NCBI GenBank assembly: GCA_902490005.1
Contig: CABUCM010000003.1
Coordinates: 62,001 to 126,000, forward strand
DNA length: 64,000 nucleotides
Source: an uncultured Ruminiclostridium sp.
GTDB taxonomy: Bacteria; Bacillota; Clostridia; Oscillospirales; Acutalibacteraceae
Direction: 5' to 3'
Below, piece after piece: positions 45,401 through 53,210 of the stretch. Under the pieces are notes generated by a model. The model ran no database searches and was not told where the DNA came from. It was given only the letters and a program-made list of their open reading frames with translations. Position 1 is the stretch's first letter. Every line of letters begins with the position of its first letter. The position numbers and the translations under genes were made by a program.

Positions 45401-46324
45401 TTGCACGATCCCGCAGAAAACGGAGTTGAAAATATGGCTGTATTCCTCAGCCTGGCGTTTCTTTTCCAGGCTTTCCTGCTCCAGCTCATCCTTTGCCGCT
45501 ATTTCTTCGGTGATATCCCGCACCACGCCGATGCAAATAGGAACGCCGTTTTCATTCCAGGCCTTTTTGCCGATATCGCTTACCCAGATATAAGTGCCGT
45601 CTCTCTTTCGGATCCGGTACCGCACATCATACTCCTGGTCCTTTTTCATTGCCCGGGTGATAACATCGTCTAATCCCGGCCAGTCCTCCGGATGGACGCA
45701 GTTGGCGATTAAGTTGCCGGTAGCTTTTTCAAACTCGTCGTATGCATAGCCCAAATAGTCCAGCATATTTTGGTTGATATAATAAACCGGCAGGCCCGGC
45801 TGAAGGTAGCATCCGATCATACCGCCGGATACGCTTCGGTTTAAAATATCGAGAAAGCTTCCCCGCATGTCTCTGGAAAAAGACCGCTCCTCCTCTTTCC
45901 AGCCGCCGGGATAATATTCTCCCCCCGCCTGCTGAAGATTTGGAGTGGAAAAATGAATGGATACGATTTTCCATCCGTTTTCGCCTAAATGGCAGGCGGC
46001 GGTAATCCTGACGGGAATGGAAGAAGCGTCAAACTCCGGCGACCGGGAGGCCGCAGTCAGCAGAATAAAAAAAGTCTGCGTTTCCTCATCAATTTGCGTA
46101 CATTGAAACGTCTGAAACCAGTAGCCGTAGGGCCAGGGCTCAGTTAATAGTTCCTCCTGCAGGGCGGATACCGTTTCCTGATAAGAGCAGCTATGTTCCT
46201 CCGCTCCGGTCCCAATCCATTGCACCTTTTTATCCAAATAAGAAACCGCTTTATGGAGGTTCCGCTCTCCCAAATAGGCTTGTAAAAAGCCCTTCATGGC
46301 CTGCTCTCCATAGTTCTCTTTCAT
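42452..46324 (-). CDS. Multi-domain hybrid sensor: SnoaL-like, PAS repeats, GGDEF, GAF-like, histidine kinase and receiver
   Basis: A 1290-residue soluble protein. In order: an NTF2/SnoaL-like domain (~1-140), three PAS-type regions (~150-600), a GGDEF domain with the intact motif at 635-639, a GAF-like domain (~770-890), HisKA with SHEIRTP (His914), HATPase_c with NLIGNAIKF, DTGIGI and GTGLGL, and a receiver with LMDIQMP (Asp1213). No membrane segment is seen, so it senses cytoplasmic signals. It can in principle both make c-di-GMP and relay phosphate, a rare combination. No partner phosphotransfer protein is adjacent. The ATG at 46324 follows GGGAAGGGGA; the longer frame to 46507 would overlap the TetR gene. 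Confidence 0.9.
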   Translation of the reverse strand: MKENYGEQAMKGFLQAYLGERNLHKAVSYLDKKVQWIGTGAEEHSCSYQETVSALQEELLTEPWPYGYWFQTFQCTQIDEETQTFFILLTAASRSPEFDASSIPVRITAACHLGENGWKIVSIHFSTPNLQQAGGEYYPGGWKEEERSFSRDMRGSFLDILNRSVSGGMIGCYLQPGLPVYYINQNMLDYLGYAYDEFEKATGNLIANCVHPEDWPGLDDVITRAMKKDQEYDVRYRIRKRDGTYIWVSDIGKKAWNENGVPICIGVVRDITEEIAAKDELEQESLEKKRQAEEYSHIFNSVFCGIVQYRMDREGRVEFVKANREAIRIFGYPPEEFWRKPDWNLPDLIVEEDRAATLKAAMSMKEPGETSQFEYRLRQKNGAPLWVIGTAEVMRAEPDGTMLVQSVFLDIHKQKMMEQENKELLILNEGSNELLRLALSNTSIYEFYYYPKGFRVVYPKRTGDYFQLPEKIRNVPGYLMRHMAADESKGELIRLFREIRKGARRAAAEFRDKNGRWSRITMSAIQENDRSIPTVMVGLVENITKEKEMELALERARSLDSATGLYSKEAGLKKIRDYMEKKAEDQVCAIMVLDLDDFKKLNDEEGWVFGDAILAEVADVLKSSIGPEDIALRLGGDEFMLFVKNCSKQRAGHLGPMIAQRIKGICYNQEKGLHVSASIGMCVTEVVDEYNGLYRCAESTLQYVKKHGKGAAACYLDVSNELGAKLIQVYTEEYLLNEIISKSSDEKRNIADTALEFLGKAKRLDDAVSLLLAKVGKNYQLDRVSIVEIERDYHSFHYSYQWAREKNDLQMGNTYYIKPGRLEELSRDYDADGLCGWKFHDESPMASCLRCAIWDSGICTGHLGFESRQKDFSWTQEHRKTLKELTQVISTFVAKAHSDAVSLAKTQFLSRMSHEIRTPMNAIAGMTTIAKASLDNREKALDCLNKIERSNQYLLGLINDILEVSRIESGKIEINPEWVGMVSVERQLHEMLSPQAKEKNVSLLFDGQCGEEDFFYLDTLRFNQIFINLIGNAIKFTEPGGTVAAQAKIERIEKDVAYIRFSVADTGIGIAPEALGRIFRSFEQESAITARQFGGTGLGLTISSRLVQLMGGELKVKSQLGEGSEFYFTLSLKYRRMKPAGQAALKEQKKAETPVHGDGKRLLVVEDNKLNMEIAVTLLEMEGFQLETAQNGREAVDLYLKNEPYYFDAVLMDIQMPVMNGLEATKAIRISEKEDARTIPVIAMTANAFDEDARQSIQYGMNGHISKPFTVEHLLETLSACFRKKEGEDG

Positions 46325-46436
46325 ATTTTCCCCTTCCCGCCCACACAGCAGCCTCCAATAAAGGGTTGGCCGCGCGCCCGTAGGCAACAGCCCCTTTTCC
46401 CAGAGGTAAGAACCGCTTTCCAAAAACAAATAAAGC

Positions 46437-47018
46437 TTAGTTTGTTTTCGTTTCTTTTTCCCACTGCCGATGGCAGCGGAGCAAGGCGTTTTTAATACTC
46501 CCGTCAAAAATATCTCCCAGCTTTTGAATCGCCAGGTTAGGATCCTCTTTCATGCCGTTTTGCAGCCACTGAAAAATAAACCCGGACAACGCAAATTGAT
46601 AAAAGGACGCGATATAATTGATATCCTCCTCAGAAACGGCAAGGCCCTGGGCCTCCTGGCGGACAAACCCCACCATCAGGTCCCAGGTCATCTGGTACAG
46701 GTATTTTTCCAAGGGCTCTCTGCCGATGGAATTATAGATATGGTATACCGCCTTTTTATTTTCCAGCACAAACCTGGCGCTTTCCAAAAAGCCGGACTGC
46801 CAGGAGGTGTAGATTGCGTGCTCTTTGGTAATCCGGTCCAGCTCAGTTTGGAACACATCCTCCAGCAAAGCGTAAATATCGTCATAGTAGTAGTAAAACG
46901 TACTGCGGTTTAAACCGCAGTCCTCAATAATATCCTTAATGGTGATCTTATCAAAGGGCTTCTGAGACAGCATTTTCACAAAAGAATCCATAATCGCTTT
47001 TTTGGTGTAGATCGACAT
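46437..47018 (-). CDS. TetR/AcrR family transcriptional regulator
   Basis: A 193-residue one-component repressor. The helix-turn-helix is at residues ~8-55: KAIMDSFVKML, FDKITIKDIIEDCGLNRSTF, YYYYDDIYALLEDVF. The C-terminal part matches the TetR_C_7/DhaS-like ligand domain (FYQFALSGFIFQWL). It is divergent from a DUF308/MMPL/repeat-protein operon and is the best candidate repressor for it, with a dyad in the shared region (47141-47166). The large kinase gene starts 112 bases downstream on the same strand. Confidence 0.9.
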   Translation of the reverse strand: MSIYTKKAIMDSFVKMLSQKPFDKITIKDIIEDCGLNRSTFYYYYDDIYALLEDVFQTELDRITKEHAIYTSWQSGFLESARFVLENKKAVYHIYNSIGREPLEKYLYQMTWDLMVGFVRQEAQGLAVSEEDINYIASFYQFALSGFIFQWLQNGMKEDPNLAIQKLGDIFDGSIKNALLRCHRQWEKETKTN

Positions 47019-47089
47019 ACGTTTTCTCCTATTCAGCGGCTCCTATCCACTTCTCCTCACGCAAGAAACCGTAATTGATTGATACCTTT

Positions 47090-47118
47090 GTTATACCATA
47101 AAAATTGACGTCTTACAA
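47090..47118 (-). promoter_or_regulatory. Promoter of the TetR gene
   Basis: On the minus strand TTGTAA (47113-47118), a 17-base spacer and TATAAC (47090-47095), about 70 bases before the TetR start. Confidence 0.55.
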
Positions 47119-47140
47119 TGGCGGGCTTCCCTCTTCCCAA

Positions 47141-47166
47141 TCCGACACAACCGCGGCTGTGTCGGA
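47141..47166. promoter_or_regulatory. Candidate TetR operator dyad
   Basis: TCCGACACA-N8-TGTGTCGGA, a perfect 9-bp dyad between the two divergent transcription units, with an extra CCGCGG palindrome in its centre. TTTT follows on the plus strand, so it looks like a terminator too, but there is no upstream plus-strand gene to terminate. Confidence 0.45.
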
Positions 47167-47319
47167 TTTTCCATCAATTAAGGCCCTGTGTTGAAAATTC
47201 CGTCACTGGCTTTCCATTGTTGATAGCGCCTCACACTCCGTTTTCTTATAATGGAACACGGAATTAAAAAACGCCCTTATCCAGGGTGCTGATAGTCACA
47301 AACGGAGGTGACAGTTAAC

Positions 47320-47898
47320 ATGAAGCGAATCAAGGCGCTGTATATCACCATTTCAGTCCTTTCCTTATTGGTGGGAGCCGGATTCCTGATCTGGCCCGGT
47401 ATCTCGGTAATTACCATCTGCTATGTGGTAGGCGCCGCGTCAATTCTGCTGGGCGCCGTTCGGCTAGCGGGATATTTCTCCAAGGATTCCTACAACCTGA
47501 ATTTCCAGTTTGATTTGGCAATGGGACTGTTTTTTTTAATCTTGGGCGCCGTGTTGGTGTTTCACCCCGGCGACGCGGTGAGCCTGCTTCACTTTGGCGT
47601 CGGCATCCTGGTTTTGGTGGACAGCGTCTTCAAGCTTCAGACCGCTTTGGACGCCAAGCACTTCGGCCTAAATAAATGGTGGGTTATGCTGCTGTGCGCC
47701 GTTCTCTGCGCCCTTTTCGGCCTGACCCTGGCGGTCCTCCCCTTCCGCACGGCAGAAATTCTTGCCCGGGTAACTGGGATTGCTTTAATCATCAACAGCG
47801 GCGAAAATATCTTCCTGGCGGCATACACCGTCAAAAGCAAAAAAAGGGTGGTTCCCCTGATGGTAGAGTACCGGGAAATCCAAGAAGAGACAAAATAA
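47320..47898 (+). CDS. DUF308 (HdeD-like) membrane protein
   Basis: A 192-residue protein with about six hydrophobic segments in three helical hairpins, the layout of the HdeD/DUF308 family. Segments such as GAASILLGAVRLAGYF and GVGILVLVDSVFKLQTALDA match the family's repeated pattern. The E. coli HdeD is linked to acid resistance; the function in Gram-positives is not known. The start is the ATG at 47320, with GGAGGTG upstream. It is followed 49 bases later by an RND-type exporter gene, so it may be an accessory membrane component (inference). Confidence 0.85.
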   Translation: MKRIKALYITISVLSLLVGAGFLIWPGISVITICYVVGAASILLGAVRLAGYFSKDSYNLNFQFDLAMGLFFLILGAVLVFHPGDAVSLLHFGVGILVLVDSVFKLQTALDAKHFGLNKWWVMLLCAVLCALFGLTLAVLPFRTAEILARVTGIALIINSGENIFLAAYTVKSKKRVVPLMVEYREIQEETK

Positions 47899-47947
47899 TT
47901 GATTCTATTTGCATACCGGCAAAAATTATTGGAGGCGAACAAACAAA

Positions 47948-50029
47948 ATGGTCAAATTTGGTAAAGGGGTGGTAAAATGCCGGATTCTGATTTTGGTTCT
48001 TGGCATTTTACTGCTCATTCCTTCCCTGTTTGGGATGCTGAGCACCCGCATCAACTATGACATGCTTACCTATCTGCCCGAGGACATGGATACGGTAAAA
48101 GGGCAGAACATCCTTTTGGACGACTTTGGAAAAGGGGCCTTTTCTATGGTGGTGGTGGAGGGCATGGAGCCCAAGAACGTATCCGCGCTGAAAGAAAAGA
48201 TTCAGCAGGTGGACCATGTGGAATCCGTCATCTGGTATGACAGCCTGATGGACCTTTCGGTTCCTATGGAAGTGCTGCCGGAAAAATATTATGACGCGTT
48301 CAACGATGGGGACGCCACCGTTATGGCGGTTTTCTTTGACACCTCCACCTCCGCGGACGAGACGATGGATGCCATCACCCAGATCCGGCGGATCACGGAA
48401 GGCCAGTGCTTTGTTTCCGGCATGTCGGCGATGGTCACCGACCTGAAAAGCCTGTGTGAACAGGAGGAGCCCGTTTATGTAGGCCTGGCGGTGCTGTTCG
48501 CCACTATCGCCATGATGCTGTTTTTGGATTCCTGGATTCTTCCCTTTCTTTTTCTCGCCAGCATCGGCATGGCGATCCTCTATAACCTGGGCAGCAATTT
48601 CATGCTGGGGGAAATTTCCTACATCACCAAGGCTTTGGCGGCGGTGCTCCAATTAGCGGTGACCATGGATTATTCTATTTTCCTGTGGCACAGCTACTCG
48701 GAAGAAAAAATCAACTTCAACGGGGACAAAAAAGAAGCCATGGCCCACGCCATCGCCAATACCATCACCTCGGTGGTGGGCAGTTCTATCACCACCATCG
48801 CCGGGTTTATCGCTTTGTGCTTCATGAGCTTTACCCTGGGCTGGGATCTGGGCATCGTTATGGCCAAGGGCGTTTTGCTGGGGGTCATCTGCTGCGTTAC
48901 CATTCTCCCCTCTCTGATTCTGATATTAGACCGGCCCTTGGAAAAAACCATGCACCGCGCTTTGCTGCCCAATATGTCGGGCCTGGCCAAATTCATCACC
49001 AAGCACGCCTGGGTTTTCTTGGCGGTATTCCTGGTGCTGGTCGGCCCAGCCCTTTACGGCTACAGCAACACGAAAATGTATTACGATTTCAGCGAGTCCC
49101 TGCCCCAGGACCTGGACTATGTCATCGCCAACACCAAGCTGAAGGACCACTTTGATATCAGCACGACCCATATGATTTTAGCGGATTCTAAAATGGCGGC
49201 CAAGGACGCCCAGGCCATGATGAAGGAAATTGACCAGGTGGACGGCGTTTCCTACGCCCTGGGCTTTCACTCGGTGGTGGGTTCCGCGGTTCCGGAGGAA
49301 ATCCTGCCGCCTTCCGTCACCGAGCTGCTAAAAAACGATCAATACCAGTTATTCCTGGTCAACTCAGAATATGCGGTTGCCAGTGACCAGGTTAACCATC
49401 AGATCACCGAGATCAACGGCATTCTGAAAAAATACGACCCTAACGGCATGTTGATCGGCGAAGCTCCCTGCACCAAGGACCTGATCCAGGTCACCAACCA
49501 CGATTTCAGCGTGGTGAACATTATCTCCATCATTTCTATCTTCATAATTATCGCTTTGGTGCTCCGCTCCGTCTCCCTTCCGGTGATTTTGGTGGCGGTG
49601 ATCGAGTTCGCGGTATTCATCAACCTAGGGATTCCCTTTTATACCAATGTTTCCCTTCCGTTTGTGGCGCCGATCTGCATCAGCACCATTCAATTGGGCG
49701 CTACGGTAGACTACGCGATCCTGATGACCACCCGGTATAAACGGGAACGGTTCCAGGGCCGCGGCAAAAAAGAGGCCGTCACCATCGCGCTGTCCACTTC
49801 AATCTCTTCCATCTTGGTCAGTGCTCTGGGCTTCTTTGCCGCTACCTTTGGGGTTGGGCTTTACTCCAATATCGATATGATTAGCTCTATGTGCAACCTG
49901 ATGGCCAGGGGCGCCATCGTCAGCATGCTGTCGGTTGTGTTTATCCTGCCGGCGATGCTGCTGCTGTTTGATCCCGTGATCGGCAAAACCACGTTAGGGT
50001 TCCGGCCGAAAAAGAAAATTTCACAATAA
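47948..50029 (+). CDS. MMPL/RND superfamily exporter
   Basis: A 693-residue inner-membrane transporter with two repeats of the RND pattern: one span, a large extracytoplasmic loop, then five spans each. The sterol-sensing/MMPL segments are visible in VYVGLAVLFATIAMML, AVTMDYSIFLWHSY and, in the second half, IQLGATVDYAILMTTRYK, with the proton-relay Asp-Tyr pairs. MMPL proteins export lipids, peptides or hydrophobic drugs using the proton gradient. Start ATG 47948 follows TTGGAGG. It is flanked by DUF308 and by a secreted heptad-repeat protein, and is probably controlled by the divergent TetR. Confidence 0.92.
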   Translation: MVKFGKGVVKCRILILVLGILLLIPSLFGMLSTRINYDMLTYLPEDMDTVKGQNILLDDFGKGAFSMVVVEGMEPKNVSALKEKIQQVDHVESVIWYDSLMDLSVPMEVLPEKYYDAFNDGDATVMAVFFDTSTSADETMDAITQIRRITEGQCFVSGMSAMVTDLKSLCEQEEPVYVGLAVLFATIAMMLFLDSWILPFLFLASIGMAILYNLGSNFMLGEISYITKALAAVLQLAVTMDYSIFLWHSYSEEKINFNGDKKEAMAHAIANTITSVVGSSITTIAGFIALCFMSFTLGWDLGIVMAKGVLLGVICCVTILPSLILILDRPLEKTMHRALLPNMSGLAKFITKHAWVFLAVFLVLVGPALYGYSNTKMYYDFSESLPQDLDYVIANTKLKDHFDISTTHMILADSKMAAKDAQAMMKEIDQVDGVSYALGFHSVVGSAVPEEILPPSVTELLKNDQYQLFLVNSEYAVASDQVNHQITEINGILKKYDPNGMLIGEAPCTKDLIQVTNHDFSVVNIISIISIFIIIALVLRSVSLPVILVAVIEFAVFINLGIPFYTNVSLPFVAPICISTIQLGATVDYAILMTTRYKRERFQGRGKKEAVTIALSTSISSILVSALGFFAATFGVGLYSNIDMISSMCNLMARGAIVSMLSVVFILPAMLLLFDPVIGKTTLGFRPKKKISQ

Positions 50030-50075
50030 ATTTCAGTAAAGTTTAGTTGTAAACAGTAATCAGGAGGTCTTTCAA

Positions 50076-52163
50076 ATGAAACTTAAAAAAAGCGTGGCTG
50101 CCAGAATCATCGCAATCTCCCTTGCCGCCGCTATGCTCGTTGGAACCTGCGGCGCTTCCGCCGTTGCCGCACCCAATCAAAACACCGGCGGACAAAACAC
50201 CCCATCCGCCGTTTCTCAAGTTTCTTCCGCCTCTTCCCAGGCCTCTAAAGAAGAAACCGTTTACGTACTGGCAAACGCCGACGGCTCCGTACAAAAGGTC
50301 ATCGTCAGCGATTGGCTGAAAAATCCCGGCGGGGCCAGCACCATCACCGACGCCACCGAGCTGAGGGACGTGGAAAATGTGAAGGGCGACGAAACCTATT
50401 CCATGAACCCCCAAAATATGCGGGTCTGGGACGCCAAAGGAAATGACATTTATTACCAGGGAACCATCCAAAAGGACCTGCCGGTAGACGTATCCATCTC
50501 CTACCGGCTGGATGGCAAATCCATTTCTCCGGAGGAGCTGGCTGGCAAAAGCGGCAAGGTGGCTATCCGCTTTACCTACAAAAACAACCAAAAGGAAACC
50601 GTGGAGATTGACGGGAAAAAGGAAACGATTTATGTGCCCTTCGTCATGCTGACCGGGGCGGTTCTGGACAACGACGTTTTCTCTAACGTCCAGATTTCCA
50701 ACGGCAAGCTGCTTTCCGACGGCGACCGCAGCGTGGTCATGGGCTTTGCCATTCCTGGATTACAGGAAAGCCTGAATCTGGACAAAGAAAAGCTGGAAAT
50801 TCCCGATTATGTGGAATTGACCGCCGACGTAAAGAATTTCAAGCTGGATACCACCTTAACCATCGCCGCCAACGACGTTTTCAACCAATTGGATTTGGAA
50901 GAATTAGATACGGACAGCCTGTCCTCCGCCATTGACCGGATCAGCGGCGTCGCCTCTCAACTGGTGGACGGTTCCTCCCAGCTGTATGACGGGCTTTCCT
51001 CCCTGCTGGAGAAATCCGGCGACCTGATAAGCGGCGTCGGCCAGCTTGCTTCCGGCGCGGGAACCCTTAACAGCGGCGCCGCGGACTTGTTCTCCGGCGC
51101 TTCCAGCCTAAGCTTCGGGGCCTCCAAGCTGAATTCCGGGTTAAAGGACCTGGACAGCAATAGCCAAGCCCTAAGAGACGGCGCTAAAACGGTATTTGAA
51201 ACGTTATTATCCGCCGCTCAAACCCAATTAGAGGCGGCCGGCCTAACGGTACCCGCCTTGACCATCGACAATTATGCCTCTGTGCTGGATCACGTGTTAG
51301 CCTCCCTGGATGAAACCGCTGTTTATAACCTGGCCTACAATACCGCCTTGCAGCAGGTCACCCAAGCCGTTAACGCCCAGGAGGGCGCCATACGCCCCCA
51401 GGTTGAGGCAGGCGTCCGCGGGCAGGTGCTGGAGGGCGTCCTGGCCGCCGCGGGTAAGGCGATGACCGCCGAAGAATACCAGCAGGCGTGTGCCGCCGGG
51501 CTCATCGACGGGGAGACACAAAAACAGATCGACGCCGCCGTGGCTGGAAAAATGAACAGCCAGGAAATCCTGGAAACAGTAAACGGCCTGGTTTCTCAAA
51601 AGATACAGGAGCTGATTGGCCAGAATATGGAAAGCGCCCAGGTTCAAGCCCAAATACAGGCCGCTGTTGAAAACGCGAAAAACGGCCAAGGCAGTATTGC
51701 CGTCCTGAAAAAGCAGCTGGAAAGCTACGATGAGTTTTACAGCGGCCTTCAGGACTACACCGGCGGGGTGGGCCAGGCCTACGCGGGCAGCAAGGATTTG
51801 GCCTCTGGCGCCGACCAGCTTAAAGGCGGCGCGGAAGAATTAAAAGTCGGGGCACAGCAGCTTTACGACGGCATCACCGCTTTGCAGGATGGGTCTTCCG
51901 CCTTGGCGGACGGCGTTTCCCAGCTAAAGGACGGCGGCATGCAGCTATCCGAGGGGATGAAGCAATTTAACGAGGAAGGCGTTCAGAAAATTACCGAGGC
52001 TTTCCAAGGCGATCTTTCCCAACTATCCGCCAAACTGAAGGCTTTGAGAGACGTTTCCCGGAGCTACCGCAATTTCTCCGGTATTGCCGACGGCATGCCC
52101 GGCTCGGTGAAATTCATTTACAAAACCGCTTCCATTGAGAAAGTTGAGGAGAAAGACTCCTGA
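50076..52163 (+). CDS. Secreted heptad-repeat protein (YhgE/Pip-like periplasmic segment)
   Basis: A 695-residue protein with a signal peptide (MKLKKSVAARIIAISLAAAM, cleavage near AVAA). After an N-terminal beta-rich domain come two blocks of LxxGxxxLxxG heptads, at about 290-370 (QLVDGSSQLYDGLSSLLEKS, QLASGAGTLNSGAADLFSGA) and 570-640 (DLASGADQLKGGAEELKVGA). Such repeats are known from YhgE/Pip proteins and MMPL-linked loops. A middle region (~370-560) is Ala/Gln/Glu-rich and probably helical. There is no C-terminal membrane anchor. It starts 46 bases after the MMPL gene and may be its extracellular partner (inference). AGGAGG precedes the ATG. Confidence 0.78.
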   Translation: MKLKKSVAARIIAISLAAAMLVGTCGASAVAAPNQNTGGQNTPSAVSQVSSASSQASKEETVYVLANADGSVQKVIVSDWLKNPGGASTITDATELRDVENVKGDETYSMNPQNMRVWDAKGNDIYYQGTIQKDLPVDVSISYRLDGKSISPEELAGKSGKVAIRFTYKNNQKETVEIDGKKETIYVPFVMLTGAVLDNDVFSNVQISNGKLLSDGDRSVVMGFAIPGLQESLNLDKEKLEIPDYVELTADVKNFKLDTTLTIAANDVFNQLDLEELDTDSLSSAIDRISGVASQLVDGSSQLYDGLSSLLEKSGDLISGVGQLASGAGTLNSGAADLFSGASSLSFGASKLNSGLKDLDSNSQALRDGAKTVFETLLSAAQTQLEAAGLTVPALTIDNYASVLDHVLASLDETAVYNLAYNTALQQVTQAVNAQEGAIRPQVEAGVRGQVLEGVLAAAGKAMTAEEYQQACAAGLIDGETQKQIDAAVAGKMNSQEILETVNGLVSQKIQELIGQNMESAQVQAQIQAAVENAKNGQGSIAVLKKQLESYDEFYSGLQDYTGGVGQAYAGSKDLASGADQLKGGAEELKVGAQQLYDGITALQDGSSALADGVSQLKDGGMQLSEGMKQFNEEGVQKITEAFQGDLSQLSAKLKALRDVSRSYRNFSGIADGMPGSVKFIYKTASIEKVEEKDS

Positions 52164-52446
52164 CCACGCTAGAAAAAGCTTGCAAAGCTATAATCACCAG
52201 CTTTGCCGGTGGCTTGAAAAGGCCCTAGAAGGGTCTTTTACCGGCTGGCACCTAAAACGCATGGAACATTTTGCCGCTTGCGTCAAGTGCCCACCGCCTG
52301 TAAACGGGCTATTCACCCACTTAACAAATATTTTTGCTAATCTACTCACTTTTTTATTTGCAACCCGCCTCTCTCATACTGGAAGAGAAAGCTTTTTACG
52401 GCATTCCTATACCGGCATAGCCGGGGGTGCCGAAACAGCAAAAAAA
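52164..52446. other. Intergenic region after the repeat-protein gene
   Basis: About 280 bases with a weak hairpin GGCCCT-AGA-AGGGTC-TTTT near 52218-52240 that may end the MMPL operon. An open frame that crosses it lacks a ribosome binding site and overlaps the previous gene. Confidence 0.4.
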
Positions 52447-52487
52447 AGAAGAAGCCGGCGTCTATACGACGCCGGCTTCTTCTTTTT
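52447..52487. terminator. Strong bidirectional terminator
   Basis: AAGAAGCCGGCGTC-TATAC-GACGCCGGCTTCTT, flanked by A-rich and T-rich tracts, between the convergent MMPL and whiA units. Confidence 0.88.
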
Positions 52488-52560
52488 CAACTTCCAGCAA
52501 GCGAAGGCTTTTTCTCCGGGCATTTGCCTGCTGTTGGGGAAACACGGCAGCCGGTGATTT

Positions 52561-53184
52561 TCAGCTGATTTCCCTGGCAATTTGTAGCAACCGCTTCAGC
52601 CGGTGGTTTACGCCGCTGCGGGTAATGGGCGGGGTCAGCGCCTCGCCAAGCTCCCGTAAGGAATATTCCGGGTTTTCCAGCCGCAGCTCCGCCAGCTCTT
52701 TCAGCTCCTCCGGCAGGGAGGCCAGGCCCTTTTCCCGCTCTATTTTTTGAATCGCCTCTAGCTGCCCCGCGGCGGCGGAAGCGGTTTTCCCAATATTAGC
52801 GGTTTCAAAATTGGTGGTTCGGTTTACATAATTTCGAACCTCTTTTACCATTTTCACCTGCATGAATTCCATCGCCGCTTTGTTCGCCCCGATAAAAGCG
52901 AGCAAATCTGTAATCTGTTCGCTGCCCTTAATATAAACCACATATTGCTCCTTTCGCTTGGTAACGCCAGGCGTCGCTGAAAGGTCGGGGAGATTTATTA
53001 GAAAAGAAGCGAGGTTTTCCGCCTCCTCCAAAGAGGCGCAGGCAAACTCCAGGTGATAATCCAAAGCGGGATTGGTCATCGTGCCCTTTTCCAAAAACAG
53101 CGTTCTTAAAAAAAGGGCGTCCTGAGACGCCCCATTCGGCTTTAAAGAAGAAAGCTCCCGCTTGGTATCCGAAGAAAACGACAC
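52561..53184 (-). CDS. whiA: WhiA-family regulator, unusually short
   Basis: A 207-residue WhiA, about 100 residues shorter than usual. The start SFSSDTKRELSSL matches the family N-terminus, then jumps straight to FLRTLFLEKGTMTNPALDYH, which in normal WhiA begins the second half of the LAGLIDADG-like domain. The remainder is canonical: RKEQYVVYIKGSEQITDLLA, VRNYVNRTTNFETANI, and the C-terminal helix-turn-helix SLRELGEALTPPITRSGVNHR. The first LAGLIDADG-like repeat is therefore missing. Reading frame is continuous. The GTG at 53184 follows AAAGGGGGG. It is the last gene of the hprK-murB-rapZ unit. WhiA controls cell division or sporulation genes in other Gram-positives. Confidence 0.88.
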   Translation of the reverse strand: MSFSSDTKRELSSLKPNGASQDALFLRTLFLEKGTMTNPALDYHLEFACASLEEAENLASFLINLPDLSATPGVTKRKEQYVVYIKGSEQITDLLAFIGANKAAMEFMQVKMVKEVRNYVNRTTNFETANIGKTASAAAGQLEAIQKIEREKGLASLPEELKELAELRLENPEYSLRELGEALTPPITRSGVNHRLKRLLQIAREIS

Positions 53185-53210
53185 ACGATTCCCCCCTTTT
53201 TTCATTGCCG

